Position numbers and translations under genes: made by a program. This document shows, piece after piece, positions 14,655-23,065 of a stretch of 23,495 bases of DNA. This stretch comes from Acidimicrobiaceae bacterium (GTDB lineage: Bacteria; Actinomycetota; Acidimicrobiia; Acidimicrobiales; UBA8592): NCBI GenBank assembly GCA_002715405.1, contig PAZD01000064.1:1-23495 (forward strand), written 5' to 3'. Below the pieces are notes generated by a model, which was given only the letters and a program-made list of their open reading frames with translations, did no database searches and was not told the origin of the DNA. Positions within the stretch are counted from its first letter, which is position 1, and each line of letters starts with the position of its first letter.

Positions 14655-15041
14655 CTATCCCTCTGGGTTTTCAGGTCGACGTTGTAAACGGTCAAAGATG
14701 CTCGTTCTTCTAATCCCTGTATCCCGAAAGCCACCTGATCCCACGCGCATGGAGAGTTGATTCATTCCAGCTTTTCCAAGCCTTCTCATATTCTGTTCGA
14801 AATACAGCGCAGCAGCCAGCATGATAGCGAATCCGACGAATGCCAACCAGAAACTTATTGATAAGGTCAGTATGATCACGGTTAGGCCCACAACAAAGCC
14901 TAGGACAGACCATTTAATATTTCTAGCTGCATGACTATAGACCGTGGTTGTAGCAACTTCTTTTGCTAAGTCAGGGTCAGTTTCGTGAAGCTGTTGTTCT
15001 ATTTGGCTTAGGATTTTTTGCTCATCGTCTGAAAGTGGCAT
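14655..15041 (-). CDS. DUF3040 membrane protein
   Basis: The 128-residue protein begins MPLSDDEQKILSQIEQQL, the characteristic start of actinobacterial DUF3040 proteins. Two adjacent membrane helices follow (about 44-62 and 64-81) and then a basic C-terminal tail. DUF3040 has no established role. It is commonly found upstream of mraZ in actinobacteria, which suggests a link to envelope growth but does not prove one. The frame extends upstream to 15152 inside dinB. The ATG at 15041 is preferred because the family motif begins there, although no Shine-Dalgarno is visible. It lies 46 bases after dinB on the same strand. Confidence 0.9.
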   Translation of the reverse strand: MPLSDDEQKILSQIEQQLHETDPDLAKEVATTTVYSHAARNIKWSVLGFVVGLTVIILTLSISFWLAFVGFAIMLAAALYFEQNMRRLGKAGMNQLSMRVGSGGFRDTGIRRTSIFDRLQRRPENPEG

Positions 15042-15087
15042 ATATACATCATCGCACAACGTTTTGCTATCAACAACGCGAAGCCTA

Positions 15088-16350
15088 TTACTTCTTTGTG
15101 TCACCTGAGGGTCCCCACTGCTGAGATCCTTTCTGTTTCGGGTTAAGCCCATTTTCTGTAAGTATGCTTGCAGCTCCTATGGACTCTGCCCCATATTTCT
15201 CATGGATCTGGTCAATAGCTTTCTCCGCATCTCTCCATTCGGATTCGTCGCTATCAACATCGTCAAAAGAGAGCTGCAACCCGTGGTTTCCTTTAACTAA
15301 GTTGGACATCCCGACTCCTAGCAATCGAACCCCTTCTGATACTTGAATAGATTCAAGAAGGTTTAAAGCATTTCTTCCTATAATTCTTCCACTGTCAGTG
15401 GGATTCGCAAGGGTTACAGACCGAGTAAAGGTAGAGAAGTCCTTTAGGCGAACTTTAAGATTTACCGTTGATCCTAGAAAATCTAACCCGCGCAAACGTT
15501 TTCCCACAGCATCAGACATCCGGTGAATCTCGGATCCTATCCTCTCCTCCGAGTAGATGTCTTCTGCAAAAGTTTCTTCGTGCGATAAGGATTTTATGAC
15601 CTGTTGTGCTTCCACATTTCTTTCATCAACTCCATGCGCTAAACGGTGAAGGTGGGCTCCCTGTGTTTTCCCTAAAGCTCCAATCAGGCTATCTCGCGGA
15701 AACATTCGAAGCTGCAAAACTTTTGTTATACCCATCTGATCTAAACGGGAAACAGTTACCGGCCCTACACCCCACAATGACCTGACTGGCAAAGGGTCAA
15801 GAAAGTCCTGTATTTCATGCTCCTCAACGACTTTAACTCCCAGTCCAGGGATAGGGCCTGTAGGCCCTGGGCTTGGTTTCGCTCCTTCTGTTGCCAGTTT
15901 CGCCAAAAACTTATTGGGTGCCACACCAACTGAACAAGTCAAACCTTGTTCATGATTTATGTCTCTTCTGATCGATTGTGCTATTTCGAGAGGGGTTCCA
16001 TGTAAACGTATACTTCCTCCGACATCTAGAAAAGCTTCATCAAGCGATATGGGTTCAACTAGTGGTGTGTAACGTTCAAAAATTTCCATAACGTTAGAGC
16101 TAACACTCGAATAATATGAATGGTCGCCTTGCAGAAATATCGCTCGCGGACACAGTCGACGCGCCTGAAAAGTTGACATCGCTGAGTAGATTCCAAACGC
16201 CCGTGCTTCATAAGAGGCAGCTGCTACAACCCCCCGATTTCCGGTGCCGCCAACAACTACAGGGAGGCCTCTTAATTCGGGCTTGCGCACTAGCTCGGCA
16301 GAGACAAAAAAAGCGTCCATGTCTACGTGCAAAATATGTGAAGTCATCAT
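15088..16350 (-). CDS. dinB: DNA polymerase IV (DinB, Y-family translesion polymerase)
   Basis: DinB copies past DNA damage with low fidelity. The 420-residue product has the first metal-binding motif ILHVDMDAFFVSAE (D10, with F15 in the steric gate position), the second catalytic pair SLDEAFLD (D104, E105), SVGVAPNKFLAKLA, the helix-hairpin-helix region SLWGVGPVTVSRLDQMGI, and a little-finger domain from about residue 250. QLSFDD near the C-terminus resembles a beta-clamp binding peptide. No obvious LexA box is seen upstream. Two consecutive ATG codons (16350 and 16347) could start it. It is divergent from the small membrane protein gene at 16445. Confidence 0.95.
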   Translation of the reverse strand: MMTSHILHVDMDAFFVSAELVRKPELRGLPVVVGGTGNRGVVAAASYEARAFGIYSAMSTFQARRLCPRAIFLQGDHSYYSSVSSNVMEIFERYTPLVEPISLDEAFLDVGGSIRLHGTPLEIAQSIRRDINHEQGLTCSVGVAPNKFLAKLATEGAKPSPGPTGPIPGLGVKVVEEHEIQDFLDPLPVRSLWGVGPVTVSRLDQMGITKVLQLRMFPRDSLIGALGKTQGAHLHRLAHGVDERNVEAQQVIKSLSHEETFAEDIYSEERIGSEIHRMSDAVGKRLRGLDFLGSTVNLKVRLKDFSTFTRSVTLANPTDSGRIIGRNALNLLESIQVSEGVRLLGVGMSNLVKGNHGLQLSFDDVDSDESEWRDAEKAIDQIHEKYGAESIGAASILTENGLNPKQKGSQQWGPSGDTKK

Positions 16351-16431
16351 TCAAGTTCTTTTTATTGTTACTAACATTATTCAAGCAGCACAAAGTAAGT
16401 TTTGCTGGCATTCGATATTGGAATCAACCGA

Positions 16432-16437
16432 TACTAT
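16432..16437 (+). promoter_or_regulatory. -10 hexamer TACTAT of a probably leaderless promoter
   Basis: TACTAT matches the TAnnnT -10 pattern and is separated by 7 bases from the ATG at 16445, so transcription would start at or next to the start codon. No Shine-Dalgarno precedes that ATG, consistent with a leaderless mRNA, which is common in actinobacteria. The -35 element is not clear. Confidence 0.45.
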
Positions 16438-16444
16438 AAAAGCA

Positions 16445-16780
16445 ATGCAGGAAAACGATGACCAAGAAGAACACCGAGCGAAAGATATTGTCCGACCAAG
16501 AGAAAGTACTGTAGATTTACCTCCTGCAGATCGAATATTTACTGCCCCATCACGACCTATTCAAATATTCTCTTTCGCAGCAATTCTTGTCGGCGGCCTT
16601 TGCGGAGGGTTAATCGGGTACGCATTCACAGATCTTCAATGCTCAGAGAGTTGTACAAATTTAGCTGGAATCAGTGCAGTTGTTGGGGCATTAATTGGAG
16701 CTGGAGGCGTTGGAGTAGTATCAATTCTTGTGCTTCGCGCGATGACAGAATGGCGAACAAATAAAAAACGTTCGAGATAA
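16445..16780 (+). CDS. Small two-helix membrane protein of unknown function (111 aa)
   Basis: I do not recognise a named family. The 111-residue protein has an acidic and charged N-terminal region of about 45 residues (MQENDDQEEHRAKDI...), a first membrane helix (SFAAILVGGLCGGLIGYAF), a short loop with two cysteines (CSESC), and a second glycine-rich helix (AGISAVVGALIGAGGVGVVSILVL) followed by a basic tail. The frame is open upstream to 16244 opposite dinB, but the ATG at 16445 is chosen because a -10 hexamer lies 7 bases before it and upstream codons are antisense to dinB. Its stop is directly followed by the inositol-monophosphatase ATG, so the two are probably cotranscribed. Confidence 0.7.
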   Translation: MQENDDQEEHRAKDIVRPRESTVDLPPADRIFTAPSRPIQIFSFAAILVGGLCGGLIGYAFTDLQCSESCTNLAGISAVVGALIGAGGVGVVSILVLRAMTEWRTNKKRSR

Positions 16781-17602
16781 ATGATGACTTCGAGCTTAAA
16801 TGCCCCATTAGACATAATCGAATTGCGGAATATCGCAAGCGATGTCGCTAGCCAAGCGGGGAAATATGTTTTAGAAGAAAGCAAAAATCCGATCCTTCAC
16901 GAGTCGAAATCAAGTGCATCTGATCTTGTGACCGATATAGACAAACGCACAGAAGCCCTCATTGTCGATCTTATTAAAAATCAGCGTCCGGATGATAGTT
17001 TCCTTGGCGAAGAAGGGACATCACAAAAAGGAAGTTCAAATGTTTTATGGATAATTGATCCTATCGATGGAACTACGAATTTCGTTCACGAGCATCCAGG
17101 TTTTGGAGTATCAATCGCAGCAAAATTCGATGATGTCATCGTCGCAGGTGCCGTCGCAGATCCTAAGCATAAAGAATTATTTGATGCAGCCATTGGTAGC
17201 GGCGCTAGATGCAATGGTGAGCACATCACGATAAGAAGGTCACCAGAGTTGAAAACAGCGCTAGTTGCAACTGGTTTTAGCTATCAAGAATTAGATAGGA
17301 AGGTCCAAGCCGAGGTATTGGCACATGTTCTTCCAGCTATAGCCGATATTCGACGGATGGGAAGTGCTGCCATCGACTTATGCTCTGTAGCTATGGGAAG
17401 GGTCGATGCTTTTTATGAAACTGGGCTTAACGAATGGGATATAGCCGCTGGTTCTCTAATAGCTTCCGAAGCTGGCGCAGAAGTTATAACGATGAAGAGC
17501 TTTGCCGGAGAAGCACTCCATGTGGCAGTAAATACATGCATAAAGTCGGAATTTCTTGCTTTGCTTAATTCAGCCATGGAGAAAGTAACTAAAGATATTT
17601 AA
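16781..17602 (+). CDS. Inositol monophosphatase family protein
   Basis: These are magnesium-dependent sugar or inositol phosphatases, including inositol-1-phosphatase, histidinol phosphatase HisN and FBPase-like enzymes. The 273-residue protein has all metal-site motifs: GEEG (E77-E78), WIIDPIDGTTNFVH (D93, D96, G97-T99) and NEWDIAAGSLIASEAGA (D220). Length and motifs match a typical soluble IMPase. The exact substrate cannot be read from the sequence. In actinobacteria candidates include inositol-1-phosphate for inositol lipids and histidinol phosphate. It starts immediately after the stop of the membrane protein gene. Two ATGs in tandem are possible starts. Confidence 0.9.
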   Translation: MMTSSLNAPLDIIELRNIASDVASQAGKYVLEESKNPILHESKSSASDLVTDIDKRTEALIVDLIKNQRPDDSFLGEEGTSQKGSSNVLWIIDPIDGTTNFVHEHPGFGVSIAAKFDDVIVAGAVADPKHKELFDAAIGSGARCNGEHITIRRSPELKTALVATGFSYQELDRKVQAEVLAHVLPAIADIRRMGSAAIDLCSVAMGRVDAFYETGLNEWDIAAGSLIASEAGAEVITMKSFAGEALHVAVNTCIKSEFLALLNSAMEKVTKDI

Positions 17603-17612
17603 TGCAGGACTT

Positions 17613-17642
17613 TTAACCCTGTCGAGGCTTTGCCCCTATTAT
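17613..17642 (+). promoter_or_regulatory. Promoter of the response regulator operon, probably leaderless
   Basis: TTAACC (17613-17618) and TATTAT (17637-17642) are separated by 18 bases and resemble housekeeping sigma -35 and -10 hexamers. The -10 ends 6 bases before the ATG at 17649, and no Shine-Dalgarno lies in front of that ATG, so transcription and translation probably start together. Confidence 0.5.
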
Positions 17643-17648
17643 GTTGAA

Positions 17649-18329
17649 ATGACCACCAGAGTACTAGTCGTTGAAGATGATGAGCGGATTAGAACTGCTG
17701 TTCGTCTTGCACTAGAAAATGAGGGGTGGGATGTCGTGGAGGCCCGCAGCGGCGAAGAATCGCTTCAAATCTTTGAAGAAGCTGAAGCCGATATCGTCCT
17801 CATAGATATTATGCTCCCCGGCATCGATGGCTTTGAGGTTTGCAGAACAATTCGCCGTCTGAGCGATATTCCAGTGGTCATGGTTACGGCTAGAGACGAC
17901 ACTCATGATGTAGTCGCTGGGTTAGAAGCTGGCGCTGACGATTATCTCACTAAACCATTCGCACCTAAAGAACTAAGTGCAAGAATTCGAGCTCTTCTTC
18001 GTCGTGTGCGTCTACCATCCACAGATCTTAGTAATTTGGAGTTTGGTGATCTCAAAATATTGCCCGATCAGGGTCAGGTGATTATTGGGGAGAAAACCAC
18101 ACATTTAACCAGAACAGAATTCCAGCTTCTCATAGAGCTTGCTTCAGCACCTGGGAGAGTATTCAGCAGAGATGAACTACTTGAACGAGTTTGGGGGCGA
18201 GGTTACTTTGGAGATGGTCGACTTGTGGATGTCCATATCCGGCGTCTTCGCAAAAAGATAGAACCGGAAGATGCCAAACCACGTTACGTAATTACTGTCC
18301 GCGGCTTTGGTTACAAACTCCAAGGATAA
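17649..18329 (+). CDS. OmpR-family response regulator, MtrA-like
   Basis: This is a 226-residue DNA-binding response regulator. The receiver domain (about 3-118) contains the acidic pocket E9-D10-D11, the phosphoacceptor D53 (VLIDIMLPG), T80 and K102 (YLTKPF). The winged-helix effector domain (about 128-225) ends RYVITVRGFGYKLQG, the classical OmpR/PhoB C-terminus. The KPFAPKELSARIRALLRR linker and the downstream kinase plus GerMN lipoprotein recall the actinobacterial MtrA-MtrB-LpqB system, which controls cell wall and division genes. One-to-one orthology with MtrA is inferred, not shown. The kinase gene follows 6 bases after the stop. Confidence 0.92.
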   Translation: MTTRVLVVEDDERIRTAVRLALENEGWDVVEARSGEESLQIFEEAEADIVLIDIMLPGIDGFEVCRTIRRLSDIPVVMVTARDDTHDVVAGLEAGADDYLTKPFAPKELSARIRALLRRVRLPSTDLSNLEFGDLKILPDQGQVIIGEKTTHLTRTEFQLLIELASAPGRVFSRDELLERVWGRGYFGDGRLVDVHIRRLRKKIEPEDAKPRYVITVRGFGYKLQG

Positions 18330-18335
18330 CCGATA

Positions 18336-19748
18336 ATGGCTATTCGACTTAGGCGTGGTCTCCGCCTCAGAGCAAGAGTAACTCTAGCGTTTGGGTTGGG
18401 AGCCCTACTTCTAACGACTGTTCTTTCTATCGTCACCTACCTTCTTGTCCGAGACAACTTATTGGAAACCCGAGAACAAAGCGCTCAAAGTGTTGCCACC
18501 GTAAATGCAAATCAAGCGCAGCGAAGAATCATCGAAGAAATTGATGCTGGAACTACTCGTGACCTTCTCTCCAACTTGCGCGGTGTTAGAGCTGAATCAA
18601 CTCCCGCTATCAGGCTCGATGATGAATGGATATCTGCTGATCCAGTTGTGTTTGAAGCCCCTGGAAACATCGATGAAAAACTGTTAGATCTTGTTAGCTC
18701 TTCAGAGAATCTTGGAGCGCAAATGAAATACCGACTAAGCAATGGAACACCAGTTCTTGTGATCGGTTTTCCTTTAACGGCTCGGAATGCTTTGTATTTT
18801 GAAGCAACACCTCTTGATGATATTGAAGATACTTTAAACGCTCTTTCTCAGATTTTGATTGTGACGAGTGCTGGGATATGTTTGCTCGGGATCGCTATTG
18901 GTGGGTTTGCCTCGCGACGATTATTACTTCCCGTAGGAAAGGTCGGTCAGGCGGCAAGGGCGATAGCGACAGGTGACTTAACCGCCAGACTAGAAGTTGG
19001 AGGCGACCGAGATCTTGAACAACTTACCGATTCGTTTAATCAAATGGCTTCCAATTTAGAGGAACGGATCCAAGCTGACGCAAAGTTTGCTAGCAATGTC
19101 TCCCATGAATTGCGCTCACCATTAACAACAATCATGGCTTCTCTTGAAGTGTTAAATGCCAACCGTGAGGAGTTTGACCAGCCGTCTACCGTAGCCTTGG
19201 AATTACTCACCGAGGATCTCGAAAGGTTCCGTCAATTGGTTGAGGACCTCCTAGAAATTTCAAGGTACGAAGTTAATACCAATGCCTTAGACTTGGAAAG
19301 GTTTATGCTTCGAGAGTTTCTTCGTGCTATCGCCATCCAATCAGGTAACGAGACTTTGAATATCGAATTTCTTAATGGTGCTGAAGAACTAATCATTGAA
19401 GCTGACAAACGCCGTCTAGCTCGCGTTATGAACAACCTTTTACAGAATGCGGAGAATTACGCAGGGGGGGCCACCAGATTGACAGTTAATCAAATCGTTA
19501 GAGATATTGAAATATCCGTTGAAGATCATGGCCCTGGAATACCTGAGCAAGAACGAAATACTATATTCGAAAGATTCGCTAGAGGAGCTGAAGGCGGTCG
19601 ACGAGGATCCGGAACCGGCACTGGACTTGGGCTTTCTTTAGTTGCTGAACACGTAAAGCTCCATGGCGGAGATGTTCTAGTAAGGGGCCACAAAGATGGA
19701 CAGGCTGGGTCAGTCTTCTCTATTACTCTCCCTGAGGTCGTGAGATGA
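18336..19748 (+). CDS. Membrane sensor histidine kinase, MtrB-like
   Basis: The 470-residue sensor kinase partners the response regulator encoded just upstream. It has two membrane helices (about 17-38 and 170-190) flanking an extracytoplasmic sensor of about 130 residues, a HAMP linker (about 192-245), the HisKA dimerisation domain with SNVSHELRSPLTT (phosphorylated H257) and a HATPase domain with N box NNLLQNAENY (366-375), DHGPGIPE, IFERFAR and GTGTGLGLSLV (426-436). The sensor region shows no recognised ligand fold. AAGGA lies about 10 bases before the ATG. Its stop overlaps the next start as ATGA, so the lipoprotein is translationally coupled. Confidence 0.93.
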   Translation: MAIRLRRGLRLRARVTLAFGLGALLLTTVLSIVTYLLVRDNLLETREQSAQSVATVNANQAQRRIIEEIDAGTTRDLLSNLRGVRAESTPAIRLDDEWISADPVVFEAPGNIDEKLLDLVSSSENLGAQMKYRLSNGTPVLVIGFPLTARNALYFEATPLDDIEDTLNALSQILIVTSAGICLLGIAIGGFASRRLLLPVGKVGQAARAIATGDLTARLEVGGDRDLEQLTDSFNQMASNLEERIQADAKFASNVSHELRSPLTTIMASLEVLNANREEFDQPSTVALELLTEDLERFRQLVEDLLEISRYEVNTNALDLERFMLREFLRAIAIQSGNETLNIEFLNGAEELIIEADKRRLARVMNNLLQNAENYAGGATRLTVNQIVRDIEISVEDHGPGIPEQERNTIFERFARGAEGGRRGSGTGTGLGLSLVAEHVKLHGGDVLVRGHKDGQAGSVFSITLPEVVR

Positions 19749-20311
19749 GAAAAATTCCTACTTTGTTCTTCTTTGGATTGGTCGTACTCGGAGGTTGCGG
19801 CATACCTGAAGATTCTTCTCCTCAGTCAATTCAAACCACTTTTCCGGAAAATACTACTTCTGAAGTTGACGCGATTACGAGTGAGGAATCACGGACTTTC
19901 CTAATCTATCTACTCAACGCCGAGAGTCGTTTGACTCCCGTAGTGCGAGAACTTTCAGGTTCTGAGCTCAGAATCACAGACCTTATTAACGAATTAATAG
20001 CGAACCCCACGGAAGCAGAAACAAATATGTCCCTAAGTACAGCAGTTCCCATAGGTCTTTCCTTAGATGGAGTTACTCTTGAAGGAGAAACAGCAACCAT
20101 CAATTTTGAACCGGGCGGGTTAGAGATAGTAGAAGGAGATCAACTGGCTGAGGCCCTTGCTCAAATAGTTTGGAGTGTGACTGAAACAGGTGACGTCACA
20201 AGTATTATTATCTCGATTGCCAATGAAGTGAAAACATGGCCCACTCCTGATGAAGGAGACCAAAATATTTTAACTAGAAATCAATTTCTTAGCTACGCCC
20301 CCAATGAATAA
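19745..20311 (+). CDS. GerMN-domain lipoprotein, short LpqB-like
   Basis: The 188-residue protein starts with a lipoprotein signal peptide (MRKIPTLFFFGLVVLGGC, lipobox LGGC, C18 as the lipidated residue). After a polar linker it carries a GerMN domain at about 48-175, recognisable by FLIYLLNAESRLTPVVREL and GVTLEGETATINF. GerMN domains occur in spore GerM and in actinobacterial LpqB, which sits next to MtrAB and modulates the kinase MtrB. Here the beta-propeller-like C-terminal part of LpqB is absent, so this is a GerMN-only version. Coupling to the kinase by an ATGA overlap supports a role in sensing on the outer face of the membrane. Confidence 0.82.
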   Translation: MRKIPTLFFFGLVVLGGCGIPEDSSPQSIQTTFPENTTSEVDAITSEESRTFLIYLLNAESRLTPVVRELSGSELRITDLINELIANPTEAETNMSLSTAVPIGLSLDGVTLEGETATINFEPGGLEIVEGDQLAEALAQIVWSVTETGDVTSIIISIANEVKTWPTPDEGDQNILTRNQFLSYAPNE

Positions 20312-20343
20312 GCGCCGACCAAAAACGCCGAATCACTTCATCG

Positions 20344-20352
20344 AGGAGGTGA
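20344..20352 (+). promoter_or_regulatory. Strong Shine-Dalgarno of glpK
   Basis: AGGAGGTGA is a nine-base perfect complement to the 16S rRNA tail, 7 bases before the glpK ATG. It is the strongest ribosome binding site in the window, contrasts with the leaderless-looking genes upstream, and fixes the glpK start. Confidence 0.8.
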
Positions 20353-20359
20353 ACTTACA

Positions 20360-21841
20360 ATGACCATTATTCTTGCTATCGATGCAGGAACTACTGGCGT
20401 CAGAACACTAGCGGTAGATGTAAATGGGGATGTTCTTTCTTCCTCTTACAAAGAATTTACGCAGTACTTTCCTGAGCCTGGATGGGTTGAACATGATGCT
20501 GAGGAGATTTGGAATTCAGTTCAAAGCACCATGGCAGACGTAGTTGCTACGCTCTCTCAACCTGTAGCTGCAATCGGGATTACTAATCAAAGGGAAACGG
20601 TGGTGGTGTGGGATCGCGATACTTCACTCCCCCTCTATAAGGCGCTTGTATGGCAAGACCGTCGCACTGCTTCTCGGTGCGCTGAACTTGAGAATGAAGG
20701 TTTGCTTCCAACCGTGAGAGAATCAACGGGCTTAATACTTGACCCATATTTTTCTGCTTCGAAATTCGAATGGATATTGAATAACATTCCGACAGAAAAG
20801 AACATAGCGTTAGGAACAATAGATAGCTGGCTGGTCTGGAAACTTACTGGTGGGAAAGTTCATGCCACTGACGCTTCAAACGCTTCGCGGACAATGCTTT
20901 TGAATATTAACGCCTTGGAGTGGGACAAAGAACTCCTTGGTGTCTTTGGCATCTCTGAATCATGCCTGCCAGAAATTCGAGCTTCTAATGGAGATTATGG
21001 CTCTACAAGTAATGATGCTTCTTGTGGTAGTGGTATCCCAATTCGAGGGATCGCTGGAGATCAACAAGCTTCTTTATTCGGGCACGCAGCATTTTCCATT
21101 GGTGACGCAAAAAACACATACGGAACTGGATCTTTTGTTTTAATGAACGTCGGACAAGAGCCTCCCGAACCTGTTGATGGTTTACTTTCAACAGTGGCAT
21201 GGCTTTTGGAGACCACGAATTCCTCTACTCCCACTTATGCTTTAGAGGGTTCGATTTTTTCTACAGGATCAGCTGTGCAGTGGCTTAGGGATGGAATGGA
21301 TATTATCTCTGAAGCTTCAGAACTTGAAAATCTGGCCCTCGGATGTACAAGTACTGGGGATGTACACTTTATTCCAGCATTTACTGGGTTAGGAAGTCCT
21401 TGGTGGGACCCTCATGCACGGGGATTACTGATTGGGATAACGCGCGGGACTGGAAGAGCAGAGATAGCTCGAGCGGTAATTGAATCTATGGTCTTCCAAA
21501 CCCGAGATGTAATTGACGCTATGCAACTTGCTTCAAGGCACAAAGTACAGAATTTGAGAGTAGATGGAGGAGCTTCGGTCATGAATCTGCTTCTTCAAAT
21601 GCAAGCTGATCAGCTCCAGGTTCCAGTATTGCGATCACGTTCAAAAGAAGTAACGGCTCTAGGGGTAGCCTATCTAGCTGGTTTGTCGGTGGGTATTTGG
21701 GATTCTCTTACTGATATATCAAACAATTGGAGTCTGGATGTGAAAGTTTTCCCAGAAAAGGAAAAAACGATCTGCGATGCTGATCATTCCCGATGGCTCC
21801 AAGCAGTCGAACGCAGCCGCAATTGGGCTGATTCTCAATAG
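20360..21841 (+). CDS. glpK: Glycerol kinase (FGGY family)
   Basis: Glycerol kinase phosphorylates glycerol to sn-glycerol-3-phosphate for catabolism or lipid synthesis. The 493-residue protein opens with the phosphate-binding DAGTTG (8-13) and carries PGWVEHDAEEIW, NQRETVVVWD (R78, E79 glycerol contacts), ALVWQDRRT, Y130, and GIAGDQQASLFG with the catalytic base D234. The second half has NTYGTGSFVLMN, YALEGSIF and FTGLGSPWWDPHARG. These residues separate it from xylulokinases and other FGGY sugar kinases. It lies 48 bases after the GerMN lipoprotein gene with its own strong ribosome binding site. No GlpF or GlpD gene is nearby. Its end is only 6 bases from the convergent aminotransferase gene. 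Confidence 0.94.
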   Translation: MTIILAIDAGTTGVRTLAVDVNGDVLSSSYKEFTQYFPEPGWVEHDAEEIWNSVQSTMADVVATLSQPVAAIGITNQRETVVVWDRDTSLPLYKALVWQDRRTASRCAELENEGLLPTVRESTGLILDPYFSASKFEWILNNIPTEKNIALGTIDSWLVWKLTGGKVHATDASNASRTMLLNINALEWDKELLGVFGISESCLPEIRASNGDYGSTSNDASCGSGIPIRGIAGDQQASLFGHAAFSIGDAKNTYGTGSFVLMNVGQEPPEPVDGLLSTVAWLLETTNSSTPTYALEGSIFSTGSAVQWLRDGMDIISEASELENLALGCTSTGDVHFIPAFTGLGSPWWDPHARGLLIGITRGTGRAEIARAVIESMVFQTRDVIDAMQLASRHKVQNLRVDGGASVMNLLLQMQADQLQVPVLRSRSKEVTALGVAYLAGLSVGIWDSLTDISNNWSLDVKVFPEKEKTICDADHSRWLQAVERSRNWADSQ

Positions 21842-21847
21842 TATAAT

Positions 21848-23020
21848 CTAAAGCTTGGTGAGAGTGTTTTTGATTAACCGAACAGCTTGAGATGCTCTTT
21901 GTTCGTTCTCGATCAAAGCAAAGCGCACATATCCTTCACCGCCCGGACCAAATCCTATACCCGGAGAAGTAGCTACTTTTGCTTCTTTGACAAGCCAGGA
22001 GGCAAATTCAATCGAGCCCATATCCTTATAAGGTTCGGGAATGGGGGCCCAGACAAACATTGTTCCTTTAGGAGGTTCGATATTCCACCCTATTCTGTTG
22101 AGCCCGTCACATAAAGTGTCTCGGCGGCTCTGATATATTTTGTTCACTTCTTTTGGATGATCACTCGCTTCGTTCATCGTTACAGTTGCAGCAATTTGTA
22201 TCGGCTGAAATGTTCCATAATCCAAATATGACTTGAGCTTTGCCAAAGCCGCTATCACTTCACTGTTGCCGACCATAAATGCGACCCGCCAACCTGCCAT
22301 TGAAAATGATTTTGTCATTGAATACAGCTCAACAGCTACATCTTTCCCACCGTCCGCCTGCAGGATAGAAGGAGGTTGATATCCGTCAAAACCTAAATCC
22401 GCATACGCGAAATCATGAACGAGAAGCACTTCCTTTTCTTTAGCGAAATCAACGACCTGTTGCATGAAATCTAAGTCAACGCACATCGTGGTTGGATTAT
22501 GCGGGAAGGAAAGCAGGATAACCTTTGGCCGTGGCCAGCTATACTCCCAACGTTCGCGCATAGCCCCGAAAAAATCAGATCCGCTTGATAACGGAATTTC
22601 CCGAACTTCAGCTCCGGCAAAAAGCGGTGAATACAAATGAATTGGATATGACGGCGAAGGAACTAGAACCGCGTCTCCTGGTTGAACTAATGTCCACATC
22701 AAATGAGACAGGCCTTCTTTAGCTCCGATAGTGTTGATAGCTTCAGTTTCAGGATCGAGCGAAACACCAAAATTATTTTCATATAAACCACAGATCGCTT
22801 CTCGAAGTTTTGGGATACCTCTACTCAACGAATATCGATGGTTTTTAGGATTCTGTGCGGCTTCACATAACTTGTCAACAGCAATCTGAGGCGATGGCAA
22901 ATCCGGATTCCCAAATCCAAAGTCGATGATGTCATCGCCTGCGCGACGGCCTTTTATTTTTAAGTCATTGATAATCGTAAAAACATAAGGGGGAAGATTT
23001 GCTATCCTTCGAAACTCCAT
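21848..23020 (-). CDS. alaC: Alanine-synthesising aminotransferase, AlaC-like (PLP fold type I)
   Basis: The 390-residue PLP enzyme closely follows E. coli AlaC from memory along its length: FRRIANLPPYVF, RRAGDDIIDFGFGNPDLPSP, RYSLSRGIPKLR, the conserved N175 (SFPHNPTT), D203 and Y206 (HDFAYADL), the Schiff-base lysine K237 in SMTKSFSMAGWR, and SPGIGFGPGGEGYVRFALIEN. AlaC transfers an amino group between glutamate and pyruvate. Other substrates such as LL-diaminopimelate aminotransferase activity cannot be excluded from sequence. The ATG at 23020 is chosen over the adjacent TTG at 23023. It follows the ROK kinase gene by 45 bases on the same strand and is convergent with glpK. Confidence 0.86.
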   Translation of the reverse strand: MEFRRIANLPPYVFTIINDLKIKGRRAGDDIIDFGFGNPDLPSPQIAVDKLCEAAQNPKNHRYSLSRGIPKLREAICGLYENNFGVSLDPETEAINTIGAKEGLSHLMWTLVQPGDAVLVPSPSYPIHLYSPLFAGAEVREIPLSSGSDFFGAMRERWEYSWPRPKVILLSFPHNPTTMCVDLDFMQQVVDFAKEKEVLLVHDFAYADLGFDGYQPPSILQADGGKDVAVELYSMTKSFSMAGWRVAFMVGNSEVIAALAKLKSYLDYGTFQPIQIAATVTMNEASDHPKEVNKIYQSRRDTLCDGLNRIGWNIEPPKGTMFVWAPIPEPYKDMGSIEFASWLVKEAKVATSPGIGFGPGGEGYVRFALIENEQRASQAVRLIKNTLTKL

Positions 23021-23065
23021 CAACTTAGGCTATCCCTTTCGCAGTCAATGAACGTACACCTTCCC

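Noticed and set aside
16244..16444. N-terminal extension of the small membrane protein over the dinB 5' end
   Set aside because: It would be antisense to the conserved DinB N-terminus, and a -10 hexamer sits just before the ATG at 16445.
21800..21900. Bidirectional terminator between glpK and alaC
   Set aside because: The intergenic gap is 6 bases and I see no stable hairpin with a T-run on either strand nearby.
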